DNA from: Streptomyces aurantiacus
GTDB taxonomy: Bacteria > Actinomycetota > Actinomycetes > Streptomycetales > Streptomycetaceae
Length of the DNA stretch: 47,438 bases
NCBI RefSeq assembly: GCF_001418335.1
Contig: NZ_LIPP01000234.1
Location: forward strand, 1-47,438
Reading direction: 5' to 3'
Position 1 is the stretch's first letter. Each line of letters begins with the position of its first letter. The notes under the pieces are model-generated. The model searched no databases. It had not been told where the DNA came from and saw only the letters and a list, made by a program, of their open reading frames with translations. Shown here in pieces: positions 8,688 through 16,869 of this stretch. Position numbers and translations under genes: made by a program.

Positions 8688-9953
8688 GTGGCATCGACAG
8701 ATGAGAGCGCGCAGGTCGGACAGCACGCATCCCCGCTCGGTACGACACCTCCCGGGCCGCCGGCCGCAGGGGCGGTCGCGAGGGGTGGTGGCATGCCGCG
8801 CTGGCTGCCGCGGGCCATGGTGCTCGCGCTCGCCCTCATCGCCTGTTTCCAACTGGGCAGTTGGGCCTTCCACCAGCTGACCGGGCTGCTGATCAACATC
8901 CTGATCGCGTTCTTCATGGCCCTCGCCATCGAGCCCGCGGTGAGCTGGATGGCCTCGTTCGGCATGCGCAGGGGACTGGCCACCGGGCTCGTGTTCCTCA
9001 TCCTGCTGATCGTGAGTGCCGGCTTCATCGCCCTGCTCGGCTCGATGCTCGCCGGGCAGATCATCGACATCGTCGAGGACTTCCCGAAGTACGTCGACTC
9101 GGTGATCAGCTGGATCAACACCACCTTCCACACGGAGCTCAGCCGCGTCGACATCCAGGACAGCCTGCTGCGCTCCGACTGGCTGCGGAAGTACGTGCAG
9201 AACAGTGCGACCGGCGTCCTGGACGTGTCCGCGCAGGTGCTGGGCGGCCTCTTCCAGCTGCTGACGATCACGCTGTTCGCGTTCTACTTCGCCGCCGACG
9301 GCCCGCGGCTGCGGCGCGCGCTGTGCTCGGTGCTGCCGCCGGCCCGGCAGGCGGAGGTCCTGCGCGCGTGGGAGATCGCCGTCAGCAAGACCGGCGGGTA
9401 CATCTACTCGCGCGGCCTGATGGCCCTCGTCTCCGGCCTGGCGCACTACATCCTGCTGGAGTCCCTCGGTGTGGACTACGCGCCCGTGCTCGCCGTCTGG
9501 GTGGGCCTGGTCTCGCAGTTCATCCCCACCATCGGTACGTATCTCGCGGGCGCCCTGCCGATGCTGATCGCCTTCACGGTCAACCCCTGGTACGCGCTGT
9601 GGGTGCTGGTCTTCGTCGTGATCTACCAGCAGTTCGAGAACTACGTGCTGCAGCCCAAGCTGACCGCGAAGACCGTGGACATCCATCCGGCGGTCGCCTT
9701 CGGGTCGGTCATCGCCGGCACCGCCCTGCTCGGAGCCGTCGGCGCACTGATCGCCATCCCGGTGATCGCCACACTGCAGGCCTTCCTGGGGGCGTACGTG
9801 AAGCGGTACGACGTCACGGACGACCCGCGGGTGCAAGGGCGCCCGCGGGCGCAGGGGCGCCGTGAACCGGGCTCAGGCACCCTCCTCAAGCGCATACGAC
9901 GCCTGCTGCGGGGCAGCTCCCAGGGTTCCCAGGAGCCCAGACCTCCCTCCTAG
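8688..9953 (+). CDS. AI-2E family transporter (UPF0118/PerM-type permease)
   Basis: About 421 residues with seven to eight hydrophobic segments and the AI-2E/PerM family signature near the C-terminus (SQFIPTIGTYLAGALPMLIAF, QQFENYVLQPKLTAKTVDIHPAV, ALIAIPVIATLQAFLG). Members export small molecules or act as Na+/H+ antiporters; the AI-2 assignment is historical and the substrate here is unknown. The frame opens with GTG at 8670; the GTG at 8688 (MASTDESAQV) is preferred because a GGCGAG tract lies upstream, though neither site is strong. The tail after about residue 375 is basic and probably cytoplasmic. It sits between DUF3046 and recA on the same strand, with its own 294-bp gap before recA. 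Confidence 0.85.
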   Translation: MASTDESAQVGQHASPLGTTPPGPPAAGAVARGGGMPRWLPRAMVLALALIACFQLGSWAFHQLTGLLINILIAFFMALAIEPAVSWMASFGMRRGLATGLVFLILLIVSAGFIALLGSMLAGQIIDIVEDFPKYVDSVISWINTTFHTELSRVDIQDSLLRSDWLRKYVQNSATGVLDVSAQVLGGLFQLLTITLFAFYFAADGPRLRRALCSVLPPARQAEVLRAWEIAVSKTGGYIYSRGLMALVSGLAHYILLESLGVDYAPVLAVWVGLVSQFIPTIGTYLAGALPMLIAFTVNPWYALWVLVFVVIYQQFENYVLQPKLTAKTVDIHPAVAFGSVIAGTALLGAVGALIAIPVIATLQAFLGAYVKRYDVTDDPRVQGRPRAQGRREPGSGTLLKRIRRLLRGSSQGSQEPRPPS

Positions 9954-10058
9954 ACCCCTCTCCTGGACGTCCTGGCACCGTCTCGCACTGTCCGTCCGCC
10001 CCTGGAACAGCCGGGCGGCGCGGGCCGCGACACACTCCGGCCGGAGCGTGTGGTGCGC

Positions 10059-10088
10059 TTGACACTGAAATCGAACATCCATTCTTAT
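10059..10088 (+). promoter_or_regulatory. recA promoter (-35 TTGACA, extended -10 region)
   Basis: TTGACA at 10059-10064 followed after 17-18 bp by TTCTTA/TCTTAT (10082-10088). It lies 160-190 bp upstream of the recA start, and the LexA operator is placed between and over these elements, as known for Streptomyces recA promoters. Confidence 0.75.
10072..10085 (+). promoter_or_regulatory. LexA (SOS) box of recA
   Basis: CGAACATCCATTCT matches the actinobacterial SOS box CGAAC-N4-GTTYG imperfectly: the left half is perfect, the right half is ATTCT rather than GTTCG. The position inside the recA core promoter supports it as the LexA operator. The lexA gene with a better-matching box is at the other end of the window. 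Confidence 0.75.
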
Positions 10089-10247
10089 GGAGGCTCCGGC
10101 GAAGCCTGAGGCGGGATGCAAGCGGGGATTTCATGCGGAAGTGCCCGAGTTATCCACAGGCTGGACGGGCGTCGGGGCGGATTGTCAGTGGCAGGCGTTA
10201 GCGTCTTTGACGTGAAGCGATCGACTCAAGCAAATCGGGTGGAACCC

Positions 10248-11372
10248 ATGGCAGGAACCGACCGCGAGAAGGCGCTCGACGCCGCACTCGCACAAATTGA
10301 ACGGCAATTCGGCAAGGGCGCGGTGATGCGCCTCGGCGAGCGGCCGAACGAGCCCATCGAGGTCATCCCCACCGGGTCGACCGCACTCGACGTCGCCCTC
10401 GGTGTCGGCGGCCTGCCGCGCGGCCGAGTGGTGGAGGTGTACGGCCCGGAGTCCTCCGGCAAGACGACCCTGACCCTGCACGCCGTGGCGAACGCGCAGA
10501 AGGCCGGCGGCCAGGTGGCCTTCATCGACGCGGAGCACGCCCTCGACCCCGAGTACGCGAAAAAGCTCGGCGTCGACATCGAGAACCTCATCCTGTCGCA
10601 GCCGGACAACGGCGAGCAGGCCCTGGAAATCGTGGACATGCTGATCCGCTCCGGCGCGCTCGACCTGATCGTCATCGACTCCGTCGCCGCCCTTGTGCCG
10701 CGTGCGGAGATCGAAGGTGAGATGGGCGACTCGCACGTGGGTCTGCAGGCCCGTCTGATGAGCCAGGCCCTGCGGAAGATCACCAGCGCGCTCAACCAGT
10801 CGAAGACCACCGCGATCTTCATCAACCAGCTCCGCGAGAAGATCGGCGTGATGTTCGGCTCCCCGGAGACCACGACCGGTGGCCGGGCCCTGAAGTTCTA
10901 CGCCTCGGTGCGCCTCGACATCCGTCGTATCGAGACCCTGAAGGACGGCACCGACGCGGTCGGCAACCGCACCCGCGTCAAGGTCGTCAAGAACAAGGTG
11001 GCGCCGCCCTTCAAGCAGGCCGAGTTCGACATCCTCTACGGGCAGGGCATCAGCCGCGAGGGCGGCCTGATCGACATGGGCGTGGAGAACGGCTTCGTCC
11101 GCAAGGCCGGCGCCTGGTACACGTACGAGGGCGACCAGCTCGGTCAGGGCAAGGAGAACGCGCGCAACTTCCTGAAGGACAACCCCGACCTGGCCAACGA
11201 GATCGAGAAGAAGATCCTGGAGAAGCTGGGCGTCGGTGTGAAGCCGGAGCAGCCCACCGCCGAGCCCGGCGCGGACGCTGCGGTGTCGGTCGCTCCCGGC
11301 GAGGCCGCGAAGACGGTCCCCGCTCCCGCGGCCAAGACCGTCAAGCCCAAGGCCGCGGCGGCCAAGAGCTAG
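10248..11372 (+). CDS. recA: Recombinase RecA
   Basis: 374 residues, the usual size for Streptomyces RecA. It catalyses homologous strand exchange, forms the ssDNA filament and acts as co-protease for LexA. Visible: MAGTDREKALDAALAQIERQ start, Walker A GPESSGKTT at 66-74, Walker B region LDLIVIDSVAALVPRAEIEGE, L1/L2 loop features (GDSHVGLQARLMSQALRKIT and GSPETTTGGRALKFYAS). The C-terminal tail is Ala/Pro/Lys-rich, as is common in actinomycetes. ATG at 10248 chosen from the conserved N-terminus and the GGTGGA ribosome site about 5-10 bases upstream. recX follows three bases after the stop, so the two are co-transcribed and probably translationally coupled. Expression is SOS-regulated through the upstream LexA box. 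Confidence 0.98.
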   Translation: MAGTDREKALDAALAQIERQFGKGAVMRLGERPNEPIEVIPTGSTALDVALGVGGLPRGRVVEVYGPESSGKTTLTLHAVANAQKAGGQVAFIDAEHALDPEYAKKLGVDIENLILSQPDNGEQALEIVDMLIRSGALDLIVIDSVAALVPRAEIEGEMGDSHVGLQARLMSQALRKITSALNQSKTTAIFINQLREKIGVMFGSPETTTGGRALKFYASVRLDIRRIETLKDGTDAVGNRTRVKVVKNKVAPPFKQAEFDILYGQGISREGGLIDMGVENGFVRKAGAWYTYEGDQLGQGKENARNFLKDNPDLANEIEKKILEKLGVGVKPEQPTAEPGADAAVSVAPGEAAKTVPAPAAKTVKPKAAAAKS

Positions 11373-11375
11373 TCC

Positions 11376-12377
11376 GTGACACGACGAACGGACTGGGCCG
11401 AGCACGTCTACCCCGTCGCCTCCCAAGGGCAGGGCCACGGGGGAGACACCGGTGCTGCCGAAGACAGGGACAGCGCGTACGGAGACGGCGGACCGTATGG
11501 AGACGGCGGACCGTACGGCGGTGACGAGCCGTTCGGGACCGGCGCCGCGGACGCGGGCGACCAGGGGGACGACCGTCGGCCGGTCGGCGGTTCGCGACGC
11601 CGTGCCGGCAGGACCTGGGGTGACGGTCGGCGGGAGGCGCAAGGCTCGCCGGGCGGCGGCTCAGGGCGCGACACCGGCGACTGGCCGTACGGGGACGACG
11701 AAGAGCGGGACGGCGGGCCGGGGGACGAGAGCGACCCGAGCCGCGGAGGCCGTGCTCGACGGGCGCGCGGTCGGCGGCGTGGCTTCGGGGAATCGTCCGG
11801 CGGCACACAGGACGGAGGCATCCCTCCCTCGTCGAGGGCCGAGAAGGGGGAGTCTCCGGGGGACCCGGTCGAACGGGCGCGCGCGATTTGTCTGCGCCTG
11901 CTCACCGGGACCCCGCGCACGCGCAAACAGCTCGCGGACGCGTTGCGAAAGCGCGAGATCCCGGACGAGGCGGCGGACGAGGTGCTGTCCCGCTTCGAAG
12001 AGGTCGGGCTGATCAACGACGCCGCCTTCGCGGACGCGTGGGTGGAGTCCCGCCACCGCGGCCGGGGCCTCGCCCGGCAGGCGCTCGCCAGGGAACTGCG
12101 GACCAAGGGCGTGGACTCCACGCTGATCGACGAGGCGGTCGCACAGCTCGACTCCGATCAGGAGGAGGCGACCGCACGCGAGCTCGTGGCCCGCAAACTG
12201 CGTGCCACACGCGGCCTCGACCGCGACAAGCGCATACGACGCCTCGCCGGCATGCTCGCGCGCAAGGGTTACCCCCAGGGCACAGCTCTCCGCGTGGTCC
12301 GGCAGGCGCTGGAGGAAGAGGGCCAAGAGGGCGCAGAGGGCGAGGACACGGAGTTCCTCGGCGATGAGGGGCTCTGA
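11376..12377 (+). CDS. recX: Recombination regulator RecX with long disordered N-terminal extension
   Basis: 333 residues starting at GTG 11376, three bases after recA. The RecX core (three-helix repeats that bind the RecA filament and block its extension) occupies residues about 165-315: RARAICLRLLTGTPRTRKQL, LSRFEEVGLINDAAFADAWV, SRHRGRGLARQALARELRTKG. Ahead of it is a roughly 160-residue Gly/Asp/Arg-rich, probably unstructured region. That region contains an 18-bp tandem duplication at 11478-11513 encoding GDGGPY twice. Long N-terminal extensions are known for Streptomyces RecX. No recognition site for an alternative start nearer the core was evident, so the extended form is annotated; a shorter product from an internal start cannot be excluded. 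Confidence 0.93.
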   Translation: MTRRTDWAEHVYPVASQGQGHGGDTGAAEDRDSAYGDGGPYGDGGPYGGDEPFGTGAADAGDQGDDRRPVGGSRRRAGRTWGDGRREAQGSPGGGSGRDTGDWPYGDDEERDGGPGDESDPSRGGRARRARGRRRGFGESSGGTQDGGIPPSSRAEKGESPGDPVERARAICLRLLTGTPRTRKQLADALRKREIPDEAADEVLSRFEEVGLINDAAFADAWVESRHRGRGLARQALARELRTKGVDSTLIDEAVAQLDSDQEEATARELVARKLRATRGLDRDKRIRRLAGMLARKGYPQGTALRVVRQALEEEGQEGAEGEDTEFLGDEGL

Positions 12378-12844
12378 GGGGGAAGCTGCGAGGGGGGCTG
12401 AGGGGAGCTTCGAGAGGGAAACTCTTTGGGGCTTCGGCTTCGCAGGGTTCCGAGACGGGGCTTCGAGGGCGGATGGCGCTGCGCTGCTGGTTCGCGAGGT
12501 AATCGGCTCGATGCGAGCGGCTTCGAGGTGAGCGGCTTTGAGGCGAGCGTTCAGGTCAGTCGGCTCGCGGTTGGGCGGTGCTGAGTCGGCGGTCGGCTTG
12601 GGGTGGTTGGCTCAGGGACCGCTGGGTGTGGACCCGTCAGTTCTGGGTCCGTCAGTTCCCGGTCCGACGGTTCCGGTCCGACGGTTCCGGGCTTCGGGCA
12701 CGGTGGGCGCGCGGGGGCGCCCATCGCGTTCGGGCCCGGAACCGTGCTGCGGGCCGCCGCAAGGGTGGGGTGGGGTTAACCCCCTGCCCCGGACGCCGGA
12801 CCACCGCAGTGCACAGATACCTGTGCACAGACGACTGTGTACGC
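12378..12844. repeat. Repeat-rich intergenic stretch between recX and the ArsR-like gene
   Basis: No credible gene. 12390-12550 is purine-rich and contains diverged repeats of GCTTCGAGG and GCGGCTTYGAGGYGAGCG. 12630-12690 holds four degenerate 14-15-bp units resembling GGTCCGTCAGTTCC / GGTCCGACGGTTCC in succession. The last 40 bases contain the operator at 12809-12828. Confidence 0.6.
12809..12828. promoter_or_regulatory. Palindromic operator upstream of the ArsR-like regulator
   Basis: Perfect 8-bp inverted repeat GTGCACAG-ATAC-CTGTGCAC, ending 16 bp before the ATG of the adjacent winged-helix regulator. Size, symmetry and position fit the binding site of a dimeric regulator acting on its own operon. 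A related half-site (CTGTGTAC) follows at 12834-12841. Confidence 0.6.
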
Positions 12845-13570
12845 ATGGCACAGCAACCCGGCGCCGCAGGCCCCACGGAACCAGGACGCGCGTCTTCCGC
12901 ACCCGAGGAGACCGGCCGCGGCCCGGTCGAGCTCTCCGACCTGGCCGCGCTCAAAGCACTCGCACAGCCCCGCCGACAGCGGATACTGCAGCACCTCACC
13001 GTGCACGGCCCGGCCACCTCCGCGACGTTGGCCCGAGCACTGGGACTCAACACCGGGGCCACCAGCTACCACCTGCGTGAACTCGCACGCTACGGCTTCG
13101 TCGAGGAGACGGATGCCCACGGGCAGGGCCGGGAGCGCTGGTGGCGGGCCGTTCCCGGCGACCGCCGCTTTCCGCCCCGCAGCCGCCAGAGCCCCGAGAT
13201 GCGGCTCGTGATGGACGAGCTCAACCACCACGCCTACGCCGCCGACCTCGAACTCTTCGAGCAGCTCCAGCGGCACGCGGGCGACGAACCATGGGCCGAC
13301 GCCTTCCCGTACTCACGCGGCACGATCCGGCTGACGCTCCCCGAACTCCGTACGTTCTTCGAGGAGTACATCGCCCTCCTCAACCGGTACAAGCGCCCCG
13401 AGGCCGACACCCCGGCCGGCGCCCGCACCGTACTCACCCGGTTCCTCGCCTTTCCCGCCCGGACCGACGCCGCGGGCGATCTCCCACCCGGTGCCGCCCC
13501 CGACGGCGAACCCAACGAAGACGAAGACGACAGAGACGAAGACGACAGAAAAGAGGCCGGGACGCCATGA
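12845..13570 (+). CDS. ArsR-like winged helix-turn-helix transcriptional regulator
   Basis: 241 residues. A winged-helix domain covers roughly residues 30-105: LAALKALAQPRRQRILQHLT, ATSATLARALGLNTGATSYHLRELARYGFVEE and the wing QGRERWWRAVPG. This is the HTH class often found with ABC exporters in Streptomyces. The C-terminal part lacks a recognised sensor domain and ends in an acidic Asp/Glu-rich run encoded by a 15-bp near-tandem repeat (about 13519-13550). The ATG at 12845 has no obvious ribosome site and is close to the palindromic operator, so the mRNA may be leaderless or nearly so. The stop overlaps the start of the permease gene as ATGA, indicating one operon and coupled translation. 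Confidence 0.88.
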   Translation: MAQQPGAAGPTEPGRASSAPEETGRGPVELSDLAALKALAQPRRQRILQHLTVHGPATSATLARALGLNTGATSYHLRELARYGFVEETDAHGQGRERWWRAVPGDRRFPPRSRQSPEMRLVMDELNHHAYAADLELFEQLQRHAGDEPWADAFPYSRGTIRLTLPELRTFFEEYIALLNRYKRPEADTPAGARTVLTRFLAFPARTDAAGDLPPGAAPDGEPNEDEDDRDEDDRKEAGTP

Positions 13571-16104
13571 TGCTGCGCTACGCCCTGCAGACTGTCCGGC
13601 ACCGCAAAGGCGGCTTCCTCGGCGCCTTCCTCGCCCTGATGTGTGCCGCCGCCCTCATCTCCGCCTGCGGCACCCTCCTCGAAACCGGGCTGCGCGGCAC
13701 CATCCGTACAGAGCGGTACGCCGCCGCTCCCGTCGTGGTCTCCGCCGACCAGAACGTCCACCGAACCACCGTCAAGCACAAGAAGGGCAAGACAAAGACC
13801 AAGCACAAGGCCAAACCCATCGCTGAACGGGCCTGGTTGCCGGAAGACCTCACAGCGCGGCTCGGCGCGGTCCCCGGCACCGCTCGTGTCGTCCCCGAAC
13901 TGACCTTCCTCGCTCAGCCCTTGACACCCACCGGCACAGGCGGGCGGACCGCCTACGGCCATGCCTGGGACTCCGCGGCCCTCACCCCGTACACCCTCGC
14001 CACCGGCACCCCTCCCCGAGCGGCGGGTGATCTGGTCGTGGACCGCTACCTCGCCGACCGCGCCCGGATCGAGCCGGGCGACCGCCTCACCGTCCAGTCC
14101 ACGCAGAGCCCGCGCACGTATCGCGTCACCGGCATCGCGGTCCCGGCCGGAGACGGCGTACGGCACCAGACCTCCCTCTTCTTCTCGGCCGCCGAAGCCC
14201 GGCGCCTGGCCGCGCATCCCGGCAAGGTCACGGCCTTCGGCGTCGTCCCGGCCAGGGGCACCGACACCGCCACCCTCGAATCGGCCGTGACCAAGGCGCT
14301 GCACGGCACCACCGCGCAGGTCAGTGTGGGGGACGAGCGGGGCCCCGTCGAGTTCCTGGACGCGGCCGCCGCACGGATCAAGCTCGTCAGCATGGGAGGC
14401 GCGATGGGCGGTACGTCCCTCCTCGTCGCCGTCCTCGTGGTCGTCGGCACCTTCGCGCTCTCCGTCCAGCAACGGCACCGCGAACTCGCCCTGCTGCGCG
14501 CCCTCGCCGCCACCTCAGGACAGGTCCGCAAGCTCCTCGGCCGGGAGGCCCTGTTGGTCGGCGCGGCCGCAGGCGTCACCGGAGCGCTCGCCGGGCTGCC
14601 GCTGGGCGGCTGGTTGCACGGAAGGTTCGTCGACCTGGGTGCCGTTCCCGCCACGCTTCAGCACACGGTCAGCGTGTTCCCGCTGTTCGCCGCGGTCGCC
14701 GCCACCCTCGGCGGTGCCTGGGCGGCCGCGCGTGTGTCGTCCCGCCGCATCGCCCGTATTCGCCCGGCCGAGGCACTCACCGAGGCCGAGGCCGGGTCCG
14801 CGCTCACCCGACCCGCCTGGGGCCGTGTCCTCGCGGGGCTCGTGCTGCTGGCCGGAGGCACGGCTCTCGTCGCCGTACTCAGCGTGCTGCGCACCGAGCC
14901 GGCCTCGACGCCCGTGACGTTCCTGGCCGTTGTGGTCCTTGCCTCCGCCGTCGCGCTGCTCGGCCCGCTCCTGGTGAGGGCGGCCGCGGTGATCCTGGGC
15001 GGCCCGCTGCGACTCACCGGTCCGGGCGGCAGGCTCGCCACCGCCAACCTGCGCGGCAACGCCGCCCGCATGGCCTCCGTCGTCACCCCGCTCACCCTCC
15101 TCATCGGTATGACCTGCACCGTCCTCTTCGTCCAGCCGACCCTGGGGGACGCCGCCCGTGGCCAGGCCCGTGAGGGCATCCGCGCGGACTGGGTCCTCGC
15201 CGCGCAGGGTCCCGGCGTCCCGGCGAAGGCCGCACAGCAGCTCCGTACGGACCACGACGTCGCCACCGAGGTCGTCCGCACGACCGTCCGTGCCGGGCTC
15301 GCCAAGTACGCGGCGCAGGGCGTCACCCCCCAGGGGCTGACGCGCACCTGGGACCCCGATGTCACCGCCGGCTCCCTCACCGAGCTCGCCAAGGACACCG
15401 TCGCCGTCAGCGAACTGGCCGCGGACCAGCTCCACTTGAAGCCCGGCAGCACACTGAAGCTCACCCTGGGCGACGGCACGCCCGTCACCCTCACCGTCGC
15501 CGCCGTCTACGCCAAAGGGCTGGGCTTCGGTGACCTCACCATGGCCCACGACCTGATCGCCCGGCATGTCGACAACCCGCTCGCTGCCGCGGTCCTCGTC
15601 TCCACCTCCCGTTCGGAGGAAGAACTGTCGGCCGTGGTCGGGAAGTTCCCAGGGGTCCGGGTCGTCTCACCGGCCACCGCGGACTCGTTGCAGGCCGCAC
15701 GGCAGCAGGCGAACGCCGAGGTCAACTACTTCGCCATGGGCCTCGTACTCGCCTTCACCGCCATCGCGGTAGTCAACACGCTCGCCATGTCGGTCTCGGC
15801 ACGCGTCCGGGAGTTCGCGCTGCTGCGTCTCGCCGGCGCCACCCGCCGTCAGGTGCTGCGCATGCTGCGGACCGAGGCGCTGTCGGTTCTGCTGCTCGCC
15901 ACGGTCCTGGGCAGCGGAATCGCGCTCGCCGTCCTCACGGCCTTCAGCGTCGGGATGACAGGCAGTGCGGCCCCGGCTGTCACGCCGCTGGTGTACGTCG
16001 CAGTGGTGGCCTCCGCCGGACTGCTCGCCCTCGTCGCCACCGCGCTGCCCGGCCGCGTGGCCCTCAGGGTCCGACCCGTCACGGCGGCGACGGCCAGGGA
16101 GTAG
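13567..16104 (+). CDS. FtsX-like ABC transporter permease
   Basis: About 845 residues with the two-module MacB/FtsX exporter layout: TM1 near residues 17-38, a large extracytoplasmic domain, three TMs around 280-390 (TSLLVAVLVVVGTFALSVQQRHRELALLRALA), a central TM pair, a second extracytoplasmic domain, and a final FtsX domain (YFAMGLVLAFTAIAVVNTLAMSVSARVREFALLRLAGATRRQV). Such permeases move lipids, peptides or antibiotics with a MacB-type ATPase. ATG at 13567 overlaps the regulator stop; an ATG at 13570 is equivalent. Odd: no ATPase gene accompanies it; a Lys-rich segment (KHKKGKTKTKHKAK) near residue 65-80 interrupts the first extracytoplasmic domain. A strong terminator follows 22 bp downstream. 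Confidence 0.9.
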   Translation: MMLRYALQTVRHRKGGFLGAFLALMCAAALISACGTLLETGLRGTIRTERYAAAPVVVSADQNVHRTTVKHKKGKTKTKHKAKPIAERAWLPEDLTARLGAVPGTARVVPELTFLAQPLTPTGTGGRTAYGHAWDSAALTPYTLATGTPPRAAGDLVVDRYLADRARIEPGDRLTVQSTQSPRTYRVTGIAVPAGDGVRHQTSLFFSAAEARRLAAHPGKVTAFGVVPARGTDTATLESAVTKALHGTTAQVSVGDERGPVEFLDAAAARIKLVSMGGAMGGTSLLVAVLVVVGTFALSVQQRHRELALLRALAATSGQVRKLLGREALLVGAAAGVTGALAGLPLGGWLHGRFVDLGAVPATLQHTVSVFPLFAAVAATLGGAWAAARVSSRRIARIRPAEALTEAEAGSALTRPAWGRVLAGLVLLAGGTALVAVLSVLRTEPASTPVTFLAVVVLASAVALLGPLLVRAAAVILGGPLRLTGPGGRLATANLRGNAARMASVVTPLTLLIGMTCTVLFVQPTLGDAARGQAREGIRADWVLAAQGPGVPAKAAQQLRTDHDVATEVVRTTVRAGLAKYAAQGVTPQGLTRTWDPDVTAGSLTELAKDTVAVSELAADQLHLKPGSTLKLTLGDGTPVTLTVAAVYAKGLGFGDLTMAHDLIARHVDNPLAAAVLVSTSRSEEELSAVVGKFPGVRVVSPATADSLQAARQQANAEVNYFAMGLVLAFTAIAVVNTLAMSVSARVREFALLRLAGATRRQVLRMLRTEALSVLLLATVLGSGIALAVLTAFSVGMTGSAAPAVTPLVYVAVVASAGLLALVATALPGRVALRVRPVTAATARE

Positions 16105-16126
16105 GAGGTAAGGGGCGGTACGCAAT

Positions 16127-16159
16127 GGTGGGGGCCCCTTACGTGAAGGGGCCCCCACC
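16127..16159. terminator. Strong hairpin terminator after the FtsX permease
   Basis: Perfect 14-bp stem: GGTGGGGGCCCCTT (16127-16140), 5-nt loop, AAGGGGCCCCCACC (16146-16159). It follows the permease gene and may also stop minus-strand transcription coming from the rhodanese gene. No T-run, as usual in Streptomyces. Confidence 0.8.
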
Positions 16160-16226
16160 GCTAGCTATGCCCAAGGAGCCGACCGGATACGCGTGACGGA
16201 CGGCTCCTCTGTGTGTTTGGGCTTTG

Positions 16227-16350
16227 ACAGCCGCAGCCGCAGCCGCAGCCGCAGCCGCAGCCGCAGCCGCAGCCGCAGCCGCAGCCGCAGCCGCAGCCGC
16301 AGATGTAGCCGCAGATGTAGCGGCAGCCACAGCCGTAGCCGCAGCCGCAG
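16227..16350. repeat. Hexanucleotide microsatellite (CCGCAG)n
   Basis: Twelve perfect CCGCAG units in a row (16231-16302), followed by about eight imperfect units (ATGTAG, CGGCAG, CCACAG, CCGTAG variants) to 16350. On the minus strand one frame (16161-16424, ATG 14 bases after the rhodanese stop) reads it as (Cys-Gly)n; plus-strand frames read poly-Ala or Ser-Arg. No convincing ribosome site precedes any of these. It lies between the permease terminator and the end of the cysteine operon. Best treated as a slippage-prone repeat; coding is unproven. Confidence 0.85.
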
Positions 16351-16437
16351 GCATCTGCAGGCGAGGCCGACAGCGAGGCCGTAGCTGCCTCGGGCGAGGC
16401 TGCCCAGGCCGTTGCCCTGGCCATGCCTAGGCCGTGT

Positions 16438-16869
16438 TCACCTGTTCACCGGCAGTCCGGCGGTTCGCCAGGCCTGGAAGCCGCCCACCAGGTCCGTGGC
16501 CCGGTGGAGCCCCAACTGCCGCAGGGACACGGCCGCGAGGCTCGACGCGTAGCCCTCGTTGCAGACGACCACGACGCGCAGGTCGTGGCTCGTGGCCTCG
16601 GGAGCGCGATGGCTGCCCCGGGGATCGAGCCGCCACTCCAGTTCGTTGCGCTCGACGACGAGCGCTCCGGGAATCAGACCGTCGCGCTCGCGCAGCGCCG
16701 CGTACCGGATGTCGACGAGCAGGGCGTCGCCCGATCGCGCGGCCTCGTGGGCGGCTGCCGCCGCCACCCGGTCGAGGCCCGCACGGACCCGCTCCAGCAA
16801 CTCGTCGATCCCCACGGGAGGTTCGACGGTCGCAGGACGTTCGGTTGCCACGGGACGTTCGACCGTCAC
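16438..16869 (-). CDS. Rhodanese-like sulfurtransferase
   Basis: 143 residues: one rhodanese domain with DALLVDIRYAALRERDG, the active-site loop CNEGYAS (Cys103) and the closing DLVGGFQAWRTAGLPV. Rhodaneses carry sulfane sulfur on the active-site cysteine, moving it from thiosulfate or persulfide to an acceptor. GTG start at 16869 overlaps the cysteine dioxygenase stop by four bases (GTGA), so it is the second gene of that operon and fits a role in handling sulfur released from cysteine (inference). The first 18 residues (VERPVATERPATVEPP) are a repeat-derived extension: a 17-bp sequence is present both at the end of the dioxygenase gene and here. Confidence 0.88.
   Translation of the reverse strand: MTVERPVATERPATVEPPVGIDELLERVRAGLDRVAAAAAHEAARSGDALLVDIRYAALRERDGLIPGALVVERNELEWRLDPRGSHRAPEATSHDLRVVVVCNEGYASSLAAVSLRQLGLHRATDLVGGFQAWRTAGLPVNR

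Noticed and set aside
16227..16350. CRISPR array
   Set aside because: Contiguous hexamers without spacers or repeat-spacer periodicity.
16193..16430. Plus-strand Ser-Arg and poly-Ala repeat ORFs over the CCGCAG array
   Set aside because: Produced simply by the hexamer; no ribosome site and no conserved flanks.
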